Source: Streptomyces filipinensis
GTDB lineage: Bacteria; Actinomycetota; Actinomycetes; Streptomycetales; Streptomycetaceae
NCBI RefSeq assembly: GCF_014649495.1
Contig: NZ_BMTD01000006.1
Span: forward strand, 124,001 to 188,000
Length of the DNA stretch: 64,000 bases
Direction: 5' to 3'
The notes under the pieces are model-generated. The model did not search any database. It worked only from the letters and a program-made list of their open reading frames with translations, and was not told the origin of the DNA. The position numbers and the translations under genes were made by a program. Of the stretch, positions 47,234 to 56,224 are shown in pieces; within the stretch, counting starts at the first letter, position 1, and each line of letters begins with the position of its first letter.

Positions 47234-49579
47234 CTACGCCGGCACCTGCGTGCGCAGCAGCGTCTGCAAGCGGGTCGTCCGGGGCTTGGCCGGGGCTTCC
47301 GCCACCGCCTTCGGCAGGGCCTGTTCCACCCCGTGGACCACGGACAGGTGCCGCTCCGCCCGGCCGAACGCCGTGTACACCCAGGGTCTGCTGAGCGCCT
47401 GCGCCGCGTCGCCGGGCAGCACCACGACCGCCGCCGGCCAGCGGGTGCCCACCGCCTGGTGCGCGGTCAGCGCCCAGCCGTGCCGTACGGCGCCCTCCAC
47501 CCGCTCGCGCGGCACGACGACCGGGGCCCCCGCGCACGTCAGGTGCAGCCCCTCCGCGTCGGCGTGCACGACCACGCCCGGCACCGTGCGGCCCGGAGCG
47601 GGGGAGTAGGCGATCCGGTCGCCGGGGTCGAAGCCGCCGAAGCGGCCCGGACCGGGGTTCAGGCGTTCCTTCAGAGCGGAGTTGAGGGCACGGGTGCCCG
47701 CGGCGCCGCCGTGCCCCGGCGTGATCACCACCGTCTGGTCGGCCGGGACGCCGATCGCCCGCGGCACCGAGTCCGCGACCAGCTGGACCGTGCGGTGCAC
47801 GGCCTCGCCCGGGTCCCGCACCGGGACGATGACGATCTCCTTGCCGGGGGCGGCGACCTGGTTCAGCTCGCCGATGCCGATGCCGGAGACCAGCTCGCCG
47901 ATCGGGCCCGGGTCGGGGACACGGGAGGCGATCTGCGGGCAGACGCGGGCGGCGAGCAGGTCGGCGAAAACCCGCCCCGGACCGGCCGACCACAGCACCG
48001 CAGGGTCACCGCTGAGCAGCAGCCGGGCCCCGTCGGGCAGCGACTCCACCAGCATCGCGGCGCTCTCCACGTCGAGCTGCGGGGCGTCCAGCACGATCAG
48101 CAGGTCCAGCTCCAGCGCGCCGTCCGCGTCGCGGCCCGGTCCCTCGGCGCCGGACAGCAGACCGGCAACCGTGCCCACGCCCTGCTCCGCCGCCTCGCCG
48201 CCCGGCAGCGCGGCGAAGCGGCGGCGTCCGTCGGGCGTGTGGCAGACGCCGAACACCCGCAGGCCCGCCGTACGCGCGGCGGCGAGCAGCGCGGCCGGCT
48301 CGGCGCGGGCCGCCTCCCCGCCGGTGTGCAGCACCACCCCGTGCCCGGCGACCGCGCGTACCAGCTCGGCGGCCCCGCCGGACACCGCGTCGGCGGCCGT
48401 CCGCCAGGCCTGCTCGGTCTCCTTGGACAACGAGTTGACCAGCCGGGCCAGACCGTCGGCGAGGCTCTCCTCGGCCAGCGCGTACCGCTCCAGGCCGACG
48501 AGGACGCGGACCGGCCGCTCCTGCTCGCCCTCTTCCTCCTCCGCCGCCGGGGGTGCGGCGACTCCCGGCTGCTCCTCCAGGGCGTCCTGGAACGCCAGGG
48601 CCTCGCCCTCCGCGAGCGTGTCCTGCACCGCCGCGTCCGGGTCCGGCACGCTCTGCCGGCCGAGCGCCGCGATGAGCGCGGGCAGGTCCAGCGCGGTGTG
48701 CCCGGCCAGCGCCGCCTGCTCCAGCAGCCACACCGTGACCGCACGGCCGCGCCGCTCGTCGCCCGGGCCGCAGGCGGCGCCGAGCAGCGCGCGTGCGAAG
48801 CCGTCGGCCTGGTCGGGCCGTACACCGCTGATCCGCAGCAACTGCCAGGGATCCTCGCGCAGTGCCGCGTCGGCGCCCTCGCCGAGCGCCGCGGCCACCT
48901 GCGCGGCCAGGGCCTCGGGTGCACCGCCCTCGGCCAGCACCCGGCGGACGCGCTCCACGGACTCCGGCGCCGGGGCGGCGGTCGCGGCGACGGCCGGGGC
49001 GGGCTCGGGCTGCGGCCGGCGGACGGGCTCCGGCGCCGGGCGGCGCGGCGCCGGCGCGGGCTCGGCGAAGGCCGTGGTCACCGGTTTCTCGCCGCTCTCC
49101 ACGGCCCGCACCGCCGCGAGCAGGTCGGCCGCCTTGCCGCTGAGCTTCGTGCCGCTCCGGATCGGGCCGGTCTTCTCGGCCTTGCGCCGCTCGATCCGCT
49201 CCCGCTCCAGCCGCTGCGCGGCCAACTCGGCCTCCGCCTCGGACAACCGGGCCGCGTCCTCGCCCTGGCCGTCCGCGTCTCCGCCGTCACCGCTCCCGTC
49301 GCGCGAGCCTCCGACACCGCTTCCGTCGGTGCCGTCGCCACCCCTGGCGCCGCCGGTGCCCTGGCCGCCCTCCGCGCTGCTGTCGCCGTCCGCCTCGCCA
49401 CCCTCGGCGCCGCCGTCACCGTCCGTGTCTGCGGTCCCGCTCACGCCGTCCGTGCCCCCGCCTTCGCCGCCGGGGCCGGTGGCACGGCCTTCCTCGGGCG
49501 CGGTGTCCCGGTCCGGGGTCCCGGGTGTGTCCGGCGTCCCCGGCCCGGCGTCCTCCGTGGTCTCCGGCTCCGTGCTCAC
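47234..49579 (-). CDS. RecD2-like helicase-related protein with degenerate ATPase motifs
   Basis: A 781-residue protein. Residues 1-100 are a low-complexity Gly/Asp/Thr-rich segment, followed by a helix-hairpin-helix region (LLRISGVRPDQADGFARALL) as in RecD2. The motor region is recognisable but altered: the Walker A position reads HTGGEAARAEPAALL (no GKT), Walker B reads LIVLDAPQ (no DE), motif III is SGDPAVLWSAGPG (Gln lost), and the C-terminal UvrD-like motifs are TAHQAVGTRWPAAVVVLPGD and VYTAFGRAERHL. It is probably unable to hydrolyse ATP. GTG 49579 overlaps the stop of the aldo/keto reductase (GTGA), so they are cotranslated. Confidence 0.85.
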   Translation of the reverse strand: MSTEPETTEDAGPGTPDTPGTPDRDTAPEEGRATGPGGEGGGTDGVSGTADTDGDGGAEGGEADGDSSAEGGQGTGGARGGDGTDGSGVGGSRDGSGDGGDADGQGEDAARLSEAEAELAAQRLERERIERRKAEKTGPIRSGTKLSGKAADLLAAVRAVESGEKPVTTAFAEPAPAPRRPAPEPVRRPQPEPAPAVAATAAPAPESVERVRRVLAEGGAPEALAAQVAAALGEGADAALREDPWQLLRISGVRPDQADGFARALLGAACGPGDERRGRAVTVWLLEQAALAGHTALDLPALIAALGRQSVPDPDAAVQDTLAEGEALAFQDALEEQPGVAAPPAAEEEEGEQERPVRVLVGLERYALAEESLADGLARLVNSLSKETEQAWRTAADAVSGGAAELVRAVAGHGVVLHTGGEAARAEPAALLAAARTAGLRVFGVCHTPDGRRRFAALPGGEAAEQGVGTVAGLLSGAEGPGRDADGALELDLLIVLDAPQLDVESAAMLVESLPDGARLLLSGDPAVLWSAGPGRVFADLLAARVCPQIASRVPDPGPIGELVSGIGIGELNQVAAPGKEIVIVPVRDPGEAVHRTVQLVADSVPRAIGVPADQTVVITPGHGGAAGTRALNSALKERLNPGPGRFGGFDPGDRIAYSPAPGRTVPGVVVHADAEGLHLTCAGAPVVVPRERVEGAVRHGWALTAHQAVGTRWPAAVVVLPGDAAQALSRPWVYTAFGRAERHLSVVHGVEQALPKAVAEAPAKPRTTRLQTLLRTQVPA

Positions 49580-50559
49580 AGCGTGCTCCAGTCGTGATCG
49601 GGATAGCGGTGCACGGGCGCCGACACATCGTCCAGCGCCCGGCAGATCTCGTCAGGAAGACTAAGGGCCTCCACTGACAATGCCGCCGTGAGCTGCTGCG
49701 CGGTGCGCGCGCCGACGATCGGTGCGGCCACGCCGGGCCGGTCCCGGACCCAGGCGAGGGCGACCTGCAGCGGGGTGACGGCGAGCCCGTCGGCGGCGGT
49801 CGTCACCGCGTCCACGATGCGGGTCGCCGTGTCGTCCAGGTACGGCTCCACGAACGGGGCCAGGTGCTCGGAGGCGCCGCGCGAGTCCGGGGGAGTGGTG
49901 TGCCGGTACTTGCCGGTCAGGACCCCCCGGCCGAGCGGGGAGGAGGGCAGCAGACCCACGCCGAGGTCCAGCGCGGCGGGCAGCACCTCCCGCTCCACGC
50001 CCCGCTGCAGCAGCGAGTACTCCAACTGCGTGCTGGCCAGCCGGGTGCGGGTGCCGGGCGCCGCGAGCTGCCAGGTGGCGGCCTTGGCGAGCTGCCAGCC
50101 GCAGAAGTTGGAGACGCCGGCGTAGCGGGCGCGGCCGCTGCTCACCGCTATGTCGAGGGCCTGGAGCGTCTCCTCCAGCGGGGTGTCGGGGTCGTAGGCG
50201 TGGACGTGCCACACGTCGACGTGGTCCGTGCCCAGGCGGGCCAGGGAGGCGTCGAGCGCGGCGAGCAGATGGCCACGGGAGCCGTCGAAGCGGCGGTCCG
50301 GGTCGGGCACGCTGCCCGCCTTGGTGGAGATCACCAGGTCCCGGCGCGGCACCAGGCCCTCCATCAGCCGCCCGAGCAGATACTCCGCCTCCCCGTCGCC
50401 GTAGACGTCCGCGGTGTCGACGAGGCTTCCGCCGGCTTCCCAGAACGCCTTCAGCATGTCCGCGGCGTCGTGCTCGTCGGTGTCCCGGCCCCAGGTGAGG
50501 GTGCCGAGTCCGATCCGGGACACGCGCAGGCCGGTACGGCCGAGATGCCTCTGCTCCAT
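49576..50559 (-). CDS. Aldo/keto reductase
   Basis: A 327-residue AKR with TIM-barrel motifs LGLGTLTWGRDTDEHDA, the catalytic Asp-Tyr segment LVDTADVYGDGEAEYLLG, the Lys in RDLVISTKAG, the His in DVWHVHAYDP, and the cofactor segment IVGARTAQQL. All four catalytic residues are present. Substrate unknown. ATG 50559 is chosen; the extra 46 codons upstream are non-coding in character. Its TGA overlaps the GTG start of the RecD-like gene. Confidence 0.93.
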   Translation of the reverse strand: MEQRHLGRTGLRVSRIGLGTLTWGRDTDEHDAADMLKAFWEAGGSLVDTADVYGDGEAEYLLGRLMEGLVPRRDLVISTKAGSVPDPDRRFDGSRGHLLAALDASLARLGTDHVDVWHVHAYDPDTPLEETLQALDIAVSSGRARYAGVSNFCGWQLAKAATWQLAAPGTRTRLASTQLEYSLLQRGVEREVLPAALDLGVGLLPSSPLGRGVLTGKYRHTTPPDSRGASEHLAPFVEPYLDDTATRIVDAVTTAADGLAVTPLQVALAWVRDRPGVAAPIVGARTAQQLTAALSVEALSLPDEICRALDDVSAPVHRYPDHDWSTL

Positions 50560-50753
50560 GCGGGCGAGATTACTGGCCAGAACCGGTGCGGTGGGTTGCC
50601 TGTGGATAACGGGGCCGGCTGCCCGGTGCCCTGTGCCGCGGGCGGCCGGGGGCGGGTTCCGCTCGCGCGGCCGCGCGGATACTGACCCGACCCTCATCCC
50701 CGCGCTAAGGTCACCCCCACAGGGACGTTACTCACGGGTAAGGGGATGCGCGC

Positions 50754-51809
50754 ATGCAGCTCGGGATCAACCTCGGCTACTGGGGTGCCGGAATGGACGG
50801 CGACAATCTGGCCGTGGCGCAGGAGGCCGACCGGCTGGGCTTCTCCGTGTGCTGGGCCGCCGAGGCGTACGGCTCCGACGCGGCGACGGTCCTGTCCTGG
50901 GTCGCCGCGCAGACCGAGCGCATCGACGTCGGCTCGGCCATCTTCCAGATCCCGGCCCGCCAGCCCGCGATGACCGCGATGACGGCGGCCACCCTGGACT
51001 CCCTCTCCGGCGGCCGCTTCCGGCTCGGCCTCGGCGTCTCCGGGCCGCAGGTCTCCGAGGGCTGGTACGGCGTCAAGTTCGACAAGCCGCTGGCCCGCAC
51101 CCGTGAGTACGTGGAGATCGTGCGCAGGGCCATGACGCGGGAGCGGCTCACGTACGAGGGCGCGCACTGGACGCTGCCGCTGCCCGGCGGCCCGGGCAAG
51201 CCGATCAAGCTGACCGTGCACCCGCAGCGCGAGCACATCCCGCTGTACATCGCCGCGATCGGCCCGAAGAACCTGGAGCAGACCGGCGAGATCGCCGACG
51301 GCGCCCTGCTGATCTTCCCCGCCGCCGACCACCTTGAGGACACCACCCTGAAGTACCTGCGCGCGGGCCGCGAGAAGGCGGGCAAGACCCTCGACGGGTT
51401 CGACGTGTGCCCGACCCTGCCGCTGGCCGTCGGCGACGACAAGGACGTGGCCCGCCTCGCGGACACCTTCCGCCCCTACACCGCGCTGTACGTCGGCGGC
51501 ATGGGCAGCGCCAAGCAGAACTTCTACAACCAGCTCGCCCAGCGCATGGGCTACGAGAAGGAAGCCGCCGAGATCCAGCAGAAGTACCTGGCCGGCGACA
51601 AGCAGGCCGCCGCGGCCGCGATCCCGCAGGACCTCATCGACAAGACGACGCTGCTGGGGTCCGTGGACCGGATCGCCGACCGGATGAAGGCCTACGCCGC
51701 CGCCGGTGTCACCACGCTCAGCCTGGCCCCGGCAGGCTTCACGCTGGAGGAGCGGATCGCCTCCCTGCGGGCCGGCAGCGAGGCCCTGGAGCGCGCCGGT
51801 CTGGCGTAG
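50754..51809 (+). CDS. LLM-class F420-dependent oxidoreductase
   Basis: A 351-residue bacterial luciferase-like monooxygenase of the Rv3520c-like F420 subfamily: MQLGINLGYWGAGMDGD, EADRLGFSVCWAAEAYGSDA, LGLGVSGPQVSEGWYGVKF, PLYIAAIGPKNLEQTGEIAD and C-terminal GVTTLSLAPAGFTLEERIA. It transfers hydride with coenzyme F420; substrate unknown. AAGGGG precedes ATG 50754. A 14-bp hairpin terminator follows. Confidence 0.93.
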   Translation: MQLGINLGYWGAGMDGDNLAVAQEADRLGFSVCWAAEAYGSDAATVLSWVAAQTERIDVGSAIFQIPARQPAMTAMTAATLDSLSGGRFRLGLGVSGPQVSEGWYGVKFDKPLARTREYVEIVRRAMTRERLTYEGAHWTLPLPGGPGKPIKLTVHPQREHIPLYIAAIGPKNLEQTGEIADGALLIFPAADHLEDTTLKYLRAGREKAGKTLDGFDVCPTLPLAVGDDKDVARLADTFRPYTALYVGGMGSAKQNFYNQLAQRMGYEKEAAEIQQKYLAGDKQAAAAAIPQDLIDKTTLLGSVDRIADRMKAYAAAGVTTLSLAPAGFTLEERIASLRAGSEALERAGLA

Positions 51810-51819
51810 GGGAGTTCAG

Positions 51820-51861
51820 CGGCCGTGGTGGGGGCTCGGGGGGTCTTCCCCGCCACGGCCG
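51820..51861 (+). terminator. Hairpin terminator after the F420 oxidoreductase
   Basis: CGGCCGTGGTGGGG (51820-51833) pairs with CCCCGCCACGGCCG (51848-51861), one T-G pair, loop of 14 bases, 11 bases after the stop codon. Confidence 0.75.
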
Positions 51862-52054
51862 TCACCGGTTACAACGCGGCGGGCGCCGCGCGGTTACGAC
51901 CCCGGCGCTCCTTCTTTCCCTCGTACGGCCGAGCCGGCCGACCCGTTCGGCCGATGCTTTCGACACCCGTGTTGCGTCTCCTTTCCGCCCGCATTTGACT
52001 TCTTCTTTGCGGAATGCTGCGGAATGCCGGGAAGCGTGCGGAGAGGTGGCGTCC

Positions 52055-52843
52055 ATGGTGTCGGCCAGGAGTGTGTTCCAGGAGATCCTCGACAACGACG
52101 AGTCGTTCCGGCTCTTCTGTTCCATAGCCGCCGGCGGGGAGTCCCAGGGCGGCTGGGAGAACGGGCGGATCGCCGCGTTGGTCCCGCAGAGCGAACGCGC
52201 GCTCGCCCCGAAGATCGCCCGCCACGGCGCCGACGAGGACAAGCATGGACGCATCTTCACCGCCCTGCTGAAGAAGCGCGGGCTCACCCCCGTCGCCGTA
52301 CCGCCCGAGACCGACTACACGATGCTCCTGGAGCGGCACGGCATCGGTCTCGCCCACGACAGGCTCCGGCGCGACGAACCGCTCACCGCGGAGGACATCG
52401 TCGTCTACCTCGCGCACAGCCGGGTCACCGAACAGCGCGCCGCCGACCAGATGCTGGTGCTCCTGCGGCACTTCGCCGACCACCCCGGCATCGGCAGGGC
52501 CGTACGCGTGATCTCCCACGACGAGGACAACCACCTCGCCTACACCCACGAGGAACTGCTGCGGTTCGCCGCCGCCGGGCACGGCCGGCTGATCCAGCGC
52601 ACCCTGCGCGCGTGCGCCCTCGCCGAGATCCGCGTCCACCGGGACGTCAGCCTCGCCGTCATGGCCCGCATGGGCCGCATCCTGGGCTGGTCCGGGGCGA
52701 AGTGCGCCCTGCTCGCGGCCGGTATCCACGCGGTGTACGCCTATGAGCGCCTCGGCGGCTGGCGGCGCATGGTCGGCCTCCGCATGCCCCGCCGCCGCGA
52801 CGCCCTCGGCGGTCCCGCCACCCCCGCCCACGAGTTCGCCTGA
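52055..52843 (+). CDS. Ferritin-like di-iron protein
   Basis: A 262-residue helical protein. Two ExxH motifs, EDKH (Glu61/His64) and EDNH (Glu157/His160), sit in four-helix-bundle helices, as in ferritin-like di-iron oxygenases and rubrerythrin relatives; other acidic ligands (Glu in VTEQRAADQM and SERALAPKIA) fit the pattern. The C-terminal third (residues 190-262) adds a hydrophobic segment KCALLAAGIHAVYAYERL and a basic tail, which may bind membrane. GAGAGG lies before ATG 52055. Function unknown; an oxygenase or iron-handling role is an inference. Confidence 0.82.
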   Translation: MVSARSVFQEILDNDESFRLFCSIAAGGESQGGWENGRIAALVPQSERALAPKIARHGADEDKHGRIFTALLKKRGLTPVAVPPETDYTMLLERHGIGLAHDRLRRDEPLTAEDIVVYLAHSRVTEQRAADQMLVLLRHFADHPGIGRAVRVISHDEDNHLAYTHEELLRFAAAGHGRLIQRTLRACALAEIRVHRDVSLAVMARMGRILGWSGAKCALLAAGIHAVYAYERLGGWRRMVGLRMPRRRDALGGPATPAHEFA

Positions 52844-52890
52844 GCCCCGTGGACCCGTGCCCGCGTGAGCCCTGAACCCGTGAAAGGGCC

Positions 52891-53895
52891 TCACAGCCAG
52901 TCGCGCCGCTTGAACAGCCGGTACAGCAGCACCTCCAGGGCGGCCATCACGAGGATCACCGCCGGATACGACCACAGCCAGTGCAGCTCCGGCATGTGGT
53001 CGAAGTTCATGCCGTAGATTCCCGCGATCATCGTGGGGACCGCGGCCATCGCCGCCCACGCCGAGATCTTCCGCATGTCGTCGTTCTGCCGCACGCTGAT
53101 CTGCGCCAGATGCGCCGACAGGACGTCCGACACCAGCCGGTCAAGGGCTTCCACGGACTCGTTCACGCGCGTCAGGTGGTCTCCCACGTCCCGGAAGAAC
53201 GGGCGTGCCTTGTCGCGCACGAACGGCACCCCGCCACCGGTCTGCCCCGTGCCCGCCAGCCGGCTCAGGGGCAGCGCCAACGGGCCGGTGGCCCGGCGGA
53301 ACTCCAGGATCTGCCGTTTGAATCCGTAGATCCGGGACGCGGTGCCCCGCGAGCCGCCGCCATCCGGGCGGAACACCTCCGCCTCCAGCTCCTCCAGATC
53401 GGTGCCCAGCTCCGTCGCCACCTCCAGATAGTGGTCGACGACAGCGTCGCAGACCGCGTACAGCACGGCGGTCGGGCCCTTGTCGAGCATCTCCGGCTCC
53501 TCCTCCAGCCGGCGCCGCACGGCGGCCAGCGGAGAGCCCTCGCCATGGCGAACGGTGACCACGAAGCAGTCGCCGATGAAGACCATGATCTCGCCGGTCG
53601 AGACGGTGTCGCCCTCCGGCTCGTACACGACCGGCTTCAGCACCATGAACAGCGAGTCGTCGTACACCTCCAGCTTGGGCCGCTGGTGCGCCTTGAGGGC
53701 GTCCTCGACCGCCAGCGGATGCAGCCCGAACTCCTGCGTGACCAGTCCGAACTCCCGCTCGGACGGCTCGTGCAGACCGATCCAGACGAACCCGCCGGCC
53801 GCCCGCGCCTCGCTGAGCGCGTCGGACAGGTCCTCCGGGCCCTCGGTGCGGTGCCCATGCCGGTAAATCGCACAGTCGACGATCACGGAGCACAT
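52891..53895 (-). CDS. corA: CorA-family magnesium/cobalt transporter
   Basis: A 334-residue CorA-like channel: cytoplasmic N-terminal alpha/beta domain (FVWIGLHEPSEREFGLVTQE, HPLAVEDALKAHQRPK), a long coiled helix, then two C-terminal membrane helices with the filter motif YGMN near residue 295 (MIAGIYGMNFDHMPELHW) and a basic C-terminal RRDWL. It should import Mg2+ as a pentamer. The ATG 53895 has GGGAG immediately upstream; the in-frame GTG three codons later (IVDCAIYRHG) is equally plausible. Divergent from the phosphatase gene by 53 bases. Confidence 0.95.
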   Translation of the reverse strand: MCSVIVDCAIYRHGHRTEGPEDLSDALSEARAAGGFVWIGLHEPSEREFGLVTQEFGLHPLAVEDALKAHQRPKLEVYDDSLFMVLKPVVYEPEGDTVSTGEIMVFIGDCFVVTVRHGEGSPLAAVRRRLEEEPEMLDKGPTAVLYAVCDAVVDHYLEVATELGTDLEELEAEVFRPDGGGSRGTASRIYGFKRQILEFRRATGPLALPLSRLAGTGQTGGGVPFVRDKARPFFRDVGDHLTRVNESVEALDRLVSDVLSAHLAQISVRQNDDMRKISAWAAMAAVPTMIAGIYGMNFDHMPELHWLWSYPAVILVMAALEVLLYRLFKRRDWL

Positions 53896-53948
53896 TCTCC
53901 CTTCGGCCGGTCACTGGTGCAGGCGCTGATACGCCTACCCTGGGCCGC

Positions 53949-54635
53949 ATGCCCACGCTGATCCTCGTCAGGCACGGACGTTCCACCGCCAACACTTCCG
54001 GGATGCTCGCCGGCTGGACGCCGGGCGTCGCCCTGGACGAGCGCGGCGCGGCCCAGGCCGCCGCGCTGCCCGGACGGCTCGCCGCCCTGCCGCTCTCCGA
54101 GGTCGTCACCAGTCCCCTGCAGCGCTGCCAGGAGACGGTACGGCCGCTGCTTGAGGCCCGCCCGGGCCTGCGCGCCCACACCGACGAGCGGATCGGGGAG
54201 TGCCACTACGGCGACTGGTCCGGCCGCAAGCTGGCCGAGCTGAAGGACGAGCCGCTGATGGAGGTCGTCCAGGCCCACCCGTCGGCCGCCGCTTTCCCCG
54301 GCGGCGAGTCCATGCGCGCCATGCAGACCCGCGCCGCCGAGGCCGTACGCGAGTGGAACGCGCGCGTGGAGCGCGACCACGGCGCCGACGCCGTCTACCT
54401 CATGTGCTCCCACGGTGACATCATCAAGTCCCTGGTCGCCGACGCCCTCGGCCTCCACCTCGATCTCTTCCAGCGGATCTCCGTGGAGCCGTGTTCCGTC
54501 ACCGCGATCCGCTACACCCGTCTGCGGCCGTTCCTCGTTCGCCTCGGGGACACCGGGGATTTCGCTTCGCTCGCCCCCCGCGAGGAACCTGGTGAGGGCG
54601 ACGCACCGGTCGGGGGTGGTGCGGGCGCACCGTGA
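53949..54635 (+). CDS. Histidine phosphatase (MSMEG_4193 family)
   Basis: A 228-residue phosphoglycerate-mutase-like phosphatase. The catalytic RHG motif is LILVRHGRSTANTSG, the second Arg in SPLQRCQETVRPLL, the Glu in ERIGECHYGDWSG and the second His in LMCSHGDIIKSLV. It belongs, as I recall, to an actinobacterial family (TIGR03848) found next to the DUF3090 and kinase-like genes that follow here. The C-terminal 25 residues are Gly-rich and disordered. Substrate unknown; the link to mycothiol ligase nearby is contextual only. Confidence 0.92.
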   Translation: MPTLILVRHGRSTANTSGMLAGWTPGVALDERGAAQAAALPGRLAALPLSEVVTSPLQRCQETVRPLLEARPGLRAHTDERIGECHYGDWSGRKLAELKDEPLMEVVQAHPSAAAFPGGESMRAMQTRAAEAVREWNARVERDHGADAVYLMCSHGDIIKSLVADALGLHLDLFQRISVEPCSVTAIRYTRLRPFLVRLGDTGDFASLAPREEPGEGDAPVGGGAGAP

Positions 54636-54746
54636 TCGTCGGCCGCAGTAGGGTGAAGCGATCCACACACTCGCCCCTCCGCACCGGTCCGCACCGCTGC
54701 AACCCCCGAACCCTCTCCCCCCTCTCACTCTCAATGGAGACAGGAC

Positions 54747-55337
54747 GTGTCCCGTCAGGTGTTCCTCTACGACCCGCCGGACCGCTTCGTGGCCGGCACG
54801 GTCGGACTGCCCGGGCGCCGTACGTTCTTCCTCCAGGCCACCGCAGGCCCCCGGGTGACCAGCGTGGCTCTGGAGAAGACCCAGGTGGCCGCGCTCGCCG
54901 AGCGCATGGACGAACTGCTCGACGAGGTCGTGCGGCGGAGTGGCGGCAGCGCCGCCGTCCCCGCCGTGGCGCCTTCCGAGATCGCCGACTCCGCCCCCCT
55001 GGAGACCCCCATCGAGGAGGAGTTCCGCGTCGGCACCATGGCCCTGGCCTGGGACGGCGAGGAACAGCGCATGATCGTGGAGGCGCAGGCTCTCGTGGAG
55101 CTGGACGCCGACACCGAGGAAGACCTCGCCGAGGCCGAGGAGCGGCTGCTCCAGGACGAGGAGAACGGGCCCCCGATGCTGCGGGTCCGGCTGACCGGCG
55201 CGCAGGCCCGGGCCTTCGCCAAGCGCGCCCTCGACGTCGTCAACGCCGGGCGGCCGCCGTGCCCGCTGTGCAGCCTCCCGCTCGATCCGGAAGGACACGT
55301 ATGTCCGCGCCAGAACGGATACCGCCGAGGGGCGTGA
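54747..55337 (+). CDS. DUF3090 protein of the MshC-linked cassette
   Basis: A 196-residue protein found only in actinobacteria, of unknown function. It shows FLYDPPDRFVAGTVGLPGRR, TFFLQATAGPRVTSVALEKT, and a C-terminal zinc-ribbon-like CPLCSLPLDPEGHVCPRQNG with CxxC and a third Cys. Start GTG 54747 behind GGAGA. Its end overlaps the next gene by 37 bases, so the two are probably cotranslated. The position between a phosphatase and a kinase-fold protein suggests one metabolic module. Confidence 0.9.
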   Translation: MSRQVFLYDPPDRFVAGTVGLPGRRTFFLQATAGPRVTSVALEKTQVAALAERMDELLDEVVRRSGGSAAVPAVAPSEIADSAPLETPIEEEFRVGTMALAWDGEEQRMIVEAQALVELDADTEEDLAEAEERLLQDEENGPPMLRVRLTGAQARAFAKRALDVVNAGRPPCPLCSLPLDPEGHVCPRQNGYRRGA

Positions 55338-56128
55338 CGCTCCCCGACACGGCCGCCGCCGAGCTGCTCGCGCGGGGCGAGCTGACCGTGCGCGGCCGGA
55401 TCCGCGAGGCGTCCAACGCCGCGCTGTTCTGCACCGTCGCCCTCGACGGCCGGGAAGCGTCCTGCATCTACAAGCCGGTGGCCGGGGAACGGCCGCTGTG
55501 GGACTTCCCCGACGGCACCCTGGCCGGCCGCGAGGTGGCCGCCTACGAGGTCTCCGAGGCCACCGGCTGGGGGCTCGTCCCGCCCACCGTGCTGCGCGAC
55601 GGGCCGTACGGCGAGGGCATGTGCCAGCTGTGGATCGACGCCCAGGCCGACGCGGAGCTGCTCGCCCTGGTCGACGCCGAGGAACCGGAGCCCGGCTGGA
55701 AGGCGATCGGCCTCGCCGACGTCGGCGGGGGCCGCACCGCGCTCCTCGTGCACGCGGACGACGAGCGGCTGCGGCGGCTCGCCGTCCTGGACGCGGTGAT
55801 CAACAACGCCGACCGCAAGGGCGGCCATCTGCTGCCCACGCCCGACGGGCGGCTCTACGCCATCGATCACGGCGTCACCTTCAACGTCGAGAACAAGCTG
55901 CGCACCCTGCTGTGGGGCTGGGCCGGGGAACCCCTGACCGCCGAGGCCGTCGAGGTCCTCGAAGGACTGCGCGACGCCCTCGGCGGGCCGCTGGGCGAGC
56001 GGCTGGCCGGACTGATCACCCCGGCCGAGACGGACGCCACGCGCGCGCGTGTCGACACCCTGCTCAGTACGCCCGTGCACCCGGAGCCGGGCGGGGAGTG
56101 GCCGGCCATCCCCTGGCCGCCGGTATGA
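55301..56128 (+). CDS. SCO1664/TIGR03843-type kinase-fold protein of the MshC-linked cassette
   Basis: A 275-residue protein with a PI3/4-kinase- or HipA-like fold: the Lys in SCIYKPVAGERPLWDFPDG, the region VAAYEVSEATGWGLVPPTV, then VINNADRKGGHLLPTPDGRL and YAIDHGVTFN, which look like the catalytic Asn/Asp and metal-binding DHG motifs of that family. It is the third gene of the actinobacterial cassette and starts at ATG 55301 inside DUF3090. Its substrate is unknown; phosphorylation of a protein or small molecule near mycothiol metabolism is conjecture. Confidence 0.88.
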   Translation: MSAPERIPPRGVTLPDTAAAELLARGELTVRGRIREASNAALFCTVALDGREASCIYKPVAGERPLWDFPDGTLAGREVAAYEVSEATGWGLVPPTVLRDGPYGEGMCQLWIDAQADAELLALVDAEEPEPGWKAIGLADVGGGRTALLVHADDERLRRLAVLDAVINNADRKGGHLLPTPDGRLYAIDHGVTFNVENKLRTLLWGWAGEPLTAEAVEVLEGLRDALGGPLGERLAGLITPAETDATRARVDTLLSTPVHPEPGGEWPAIPWPPV

Positions 56129-56224
56129 GCACCGGGAGCACATCAGGCGCCGAGACGCAAGAGGGCCCATCCGGCCATCCAGCGCGATCCCGTTCGTATA
56201 CGCAGCTCGTGGCCGGTTAGGCTC

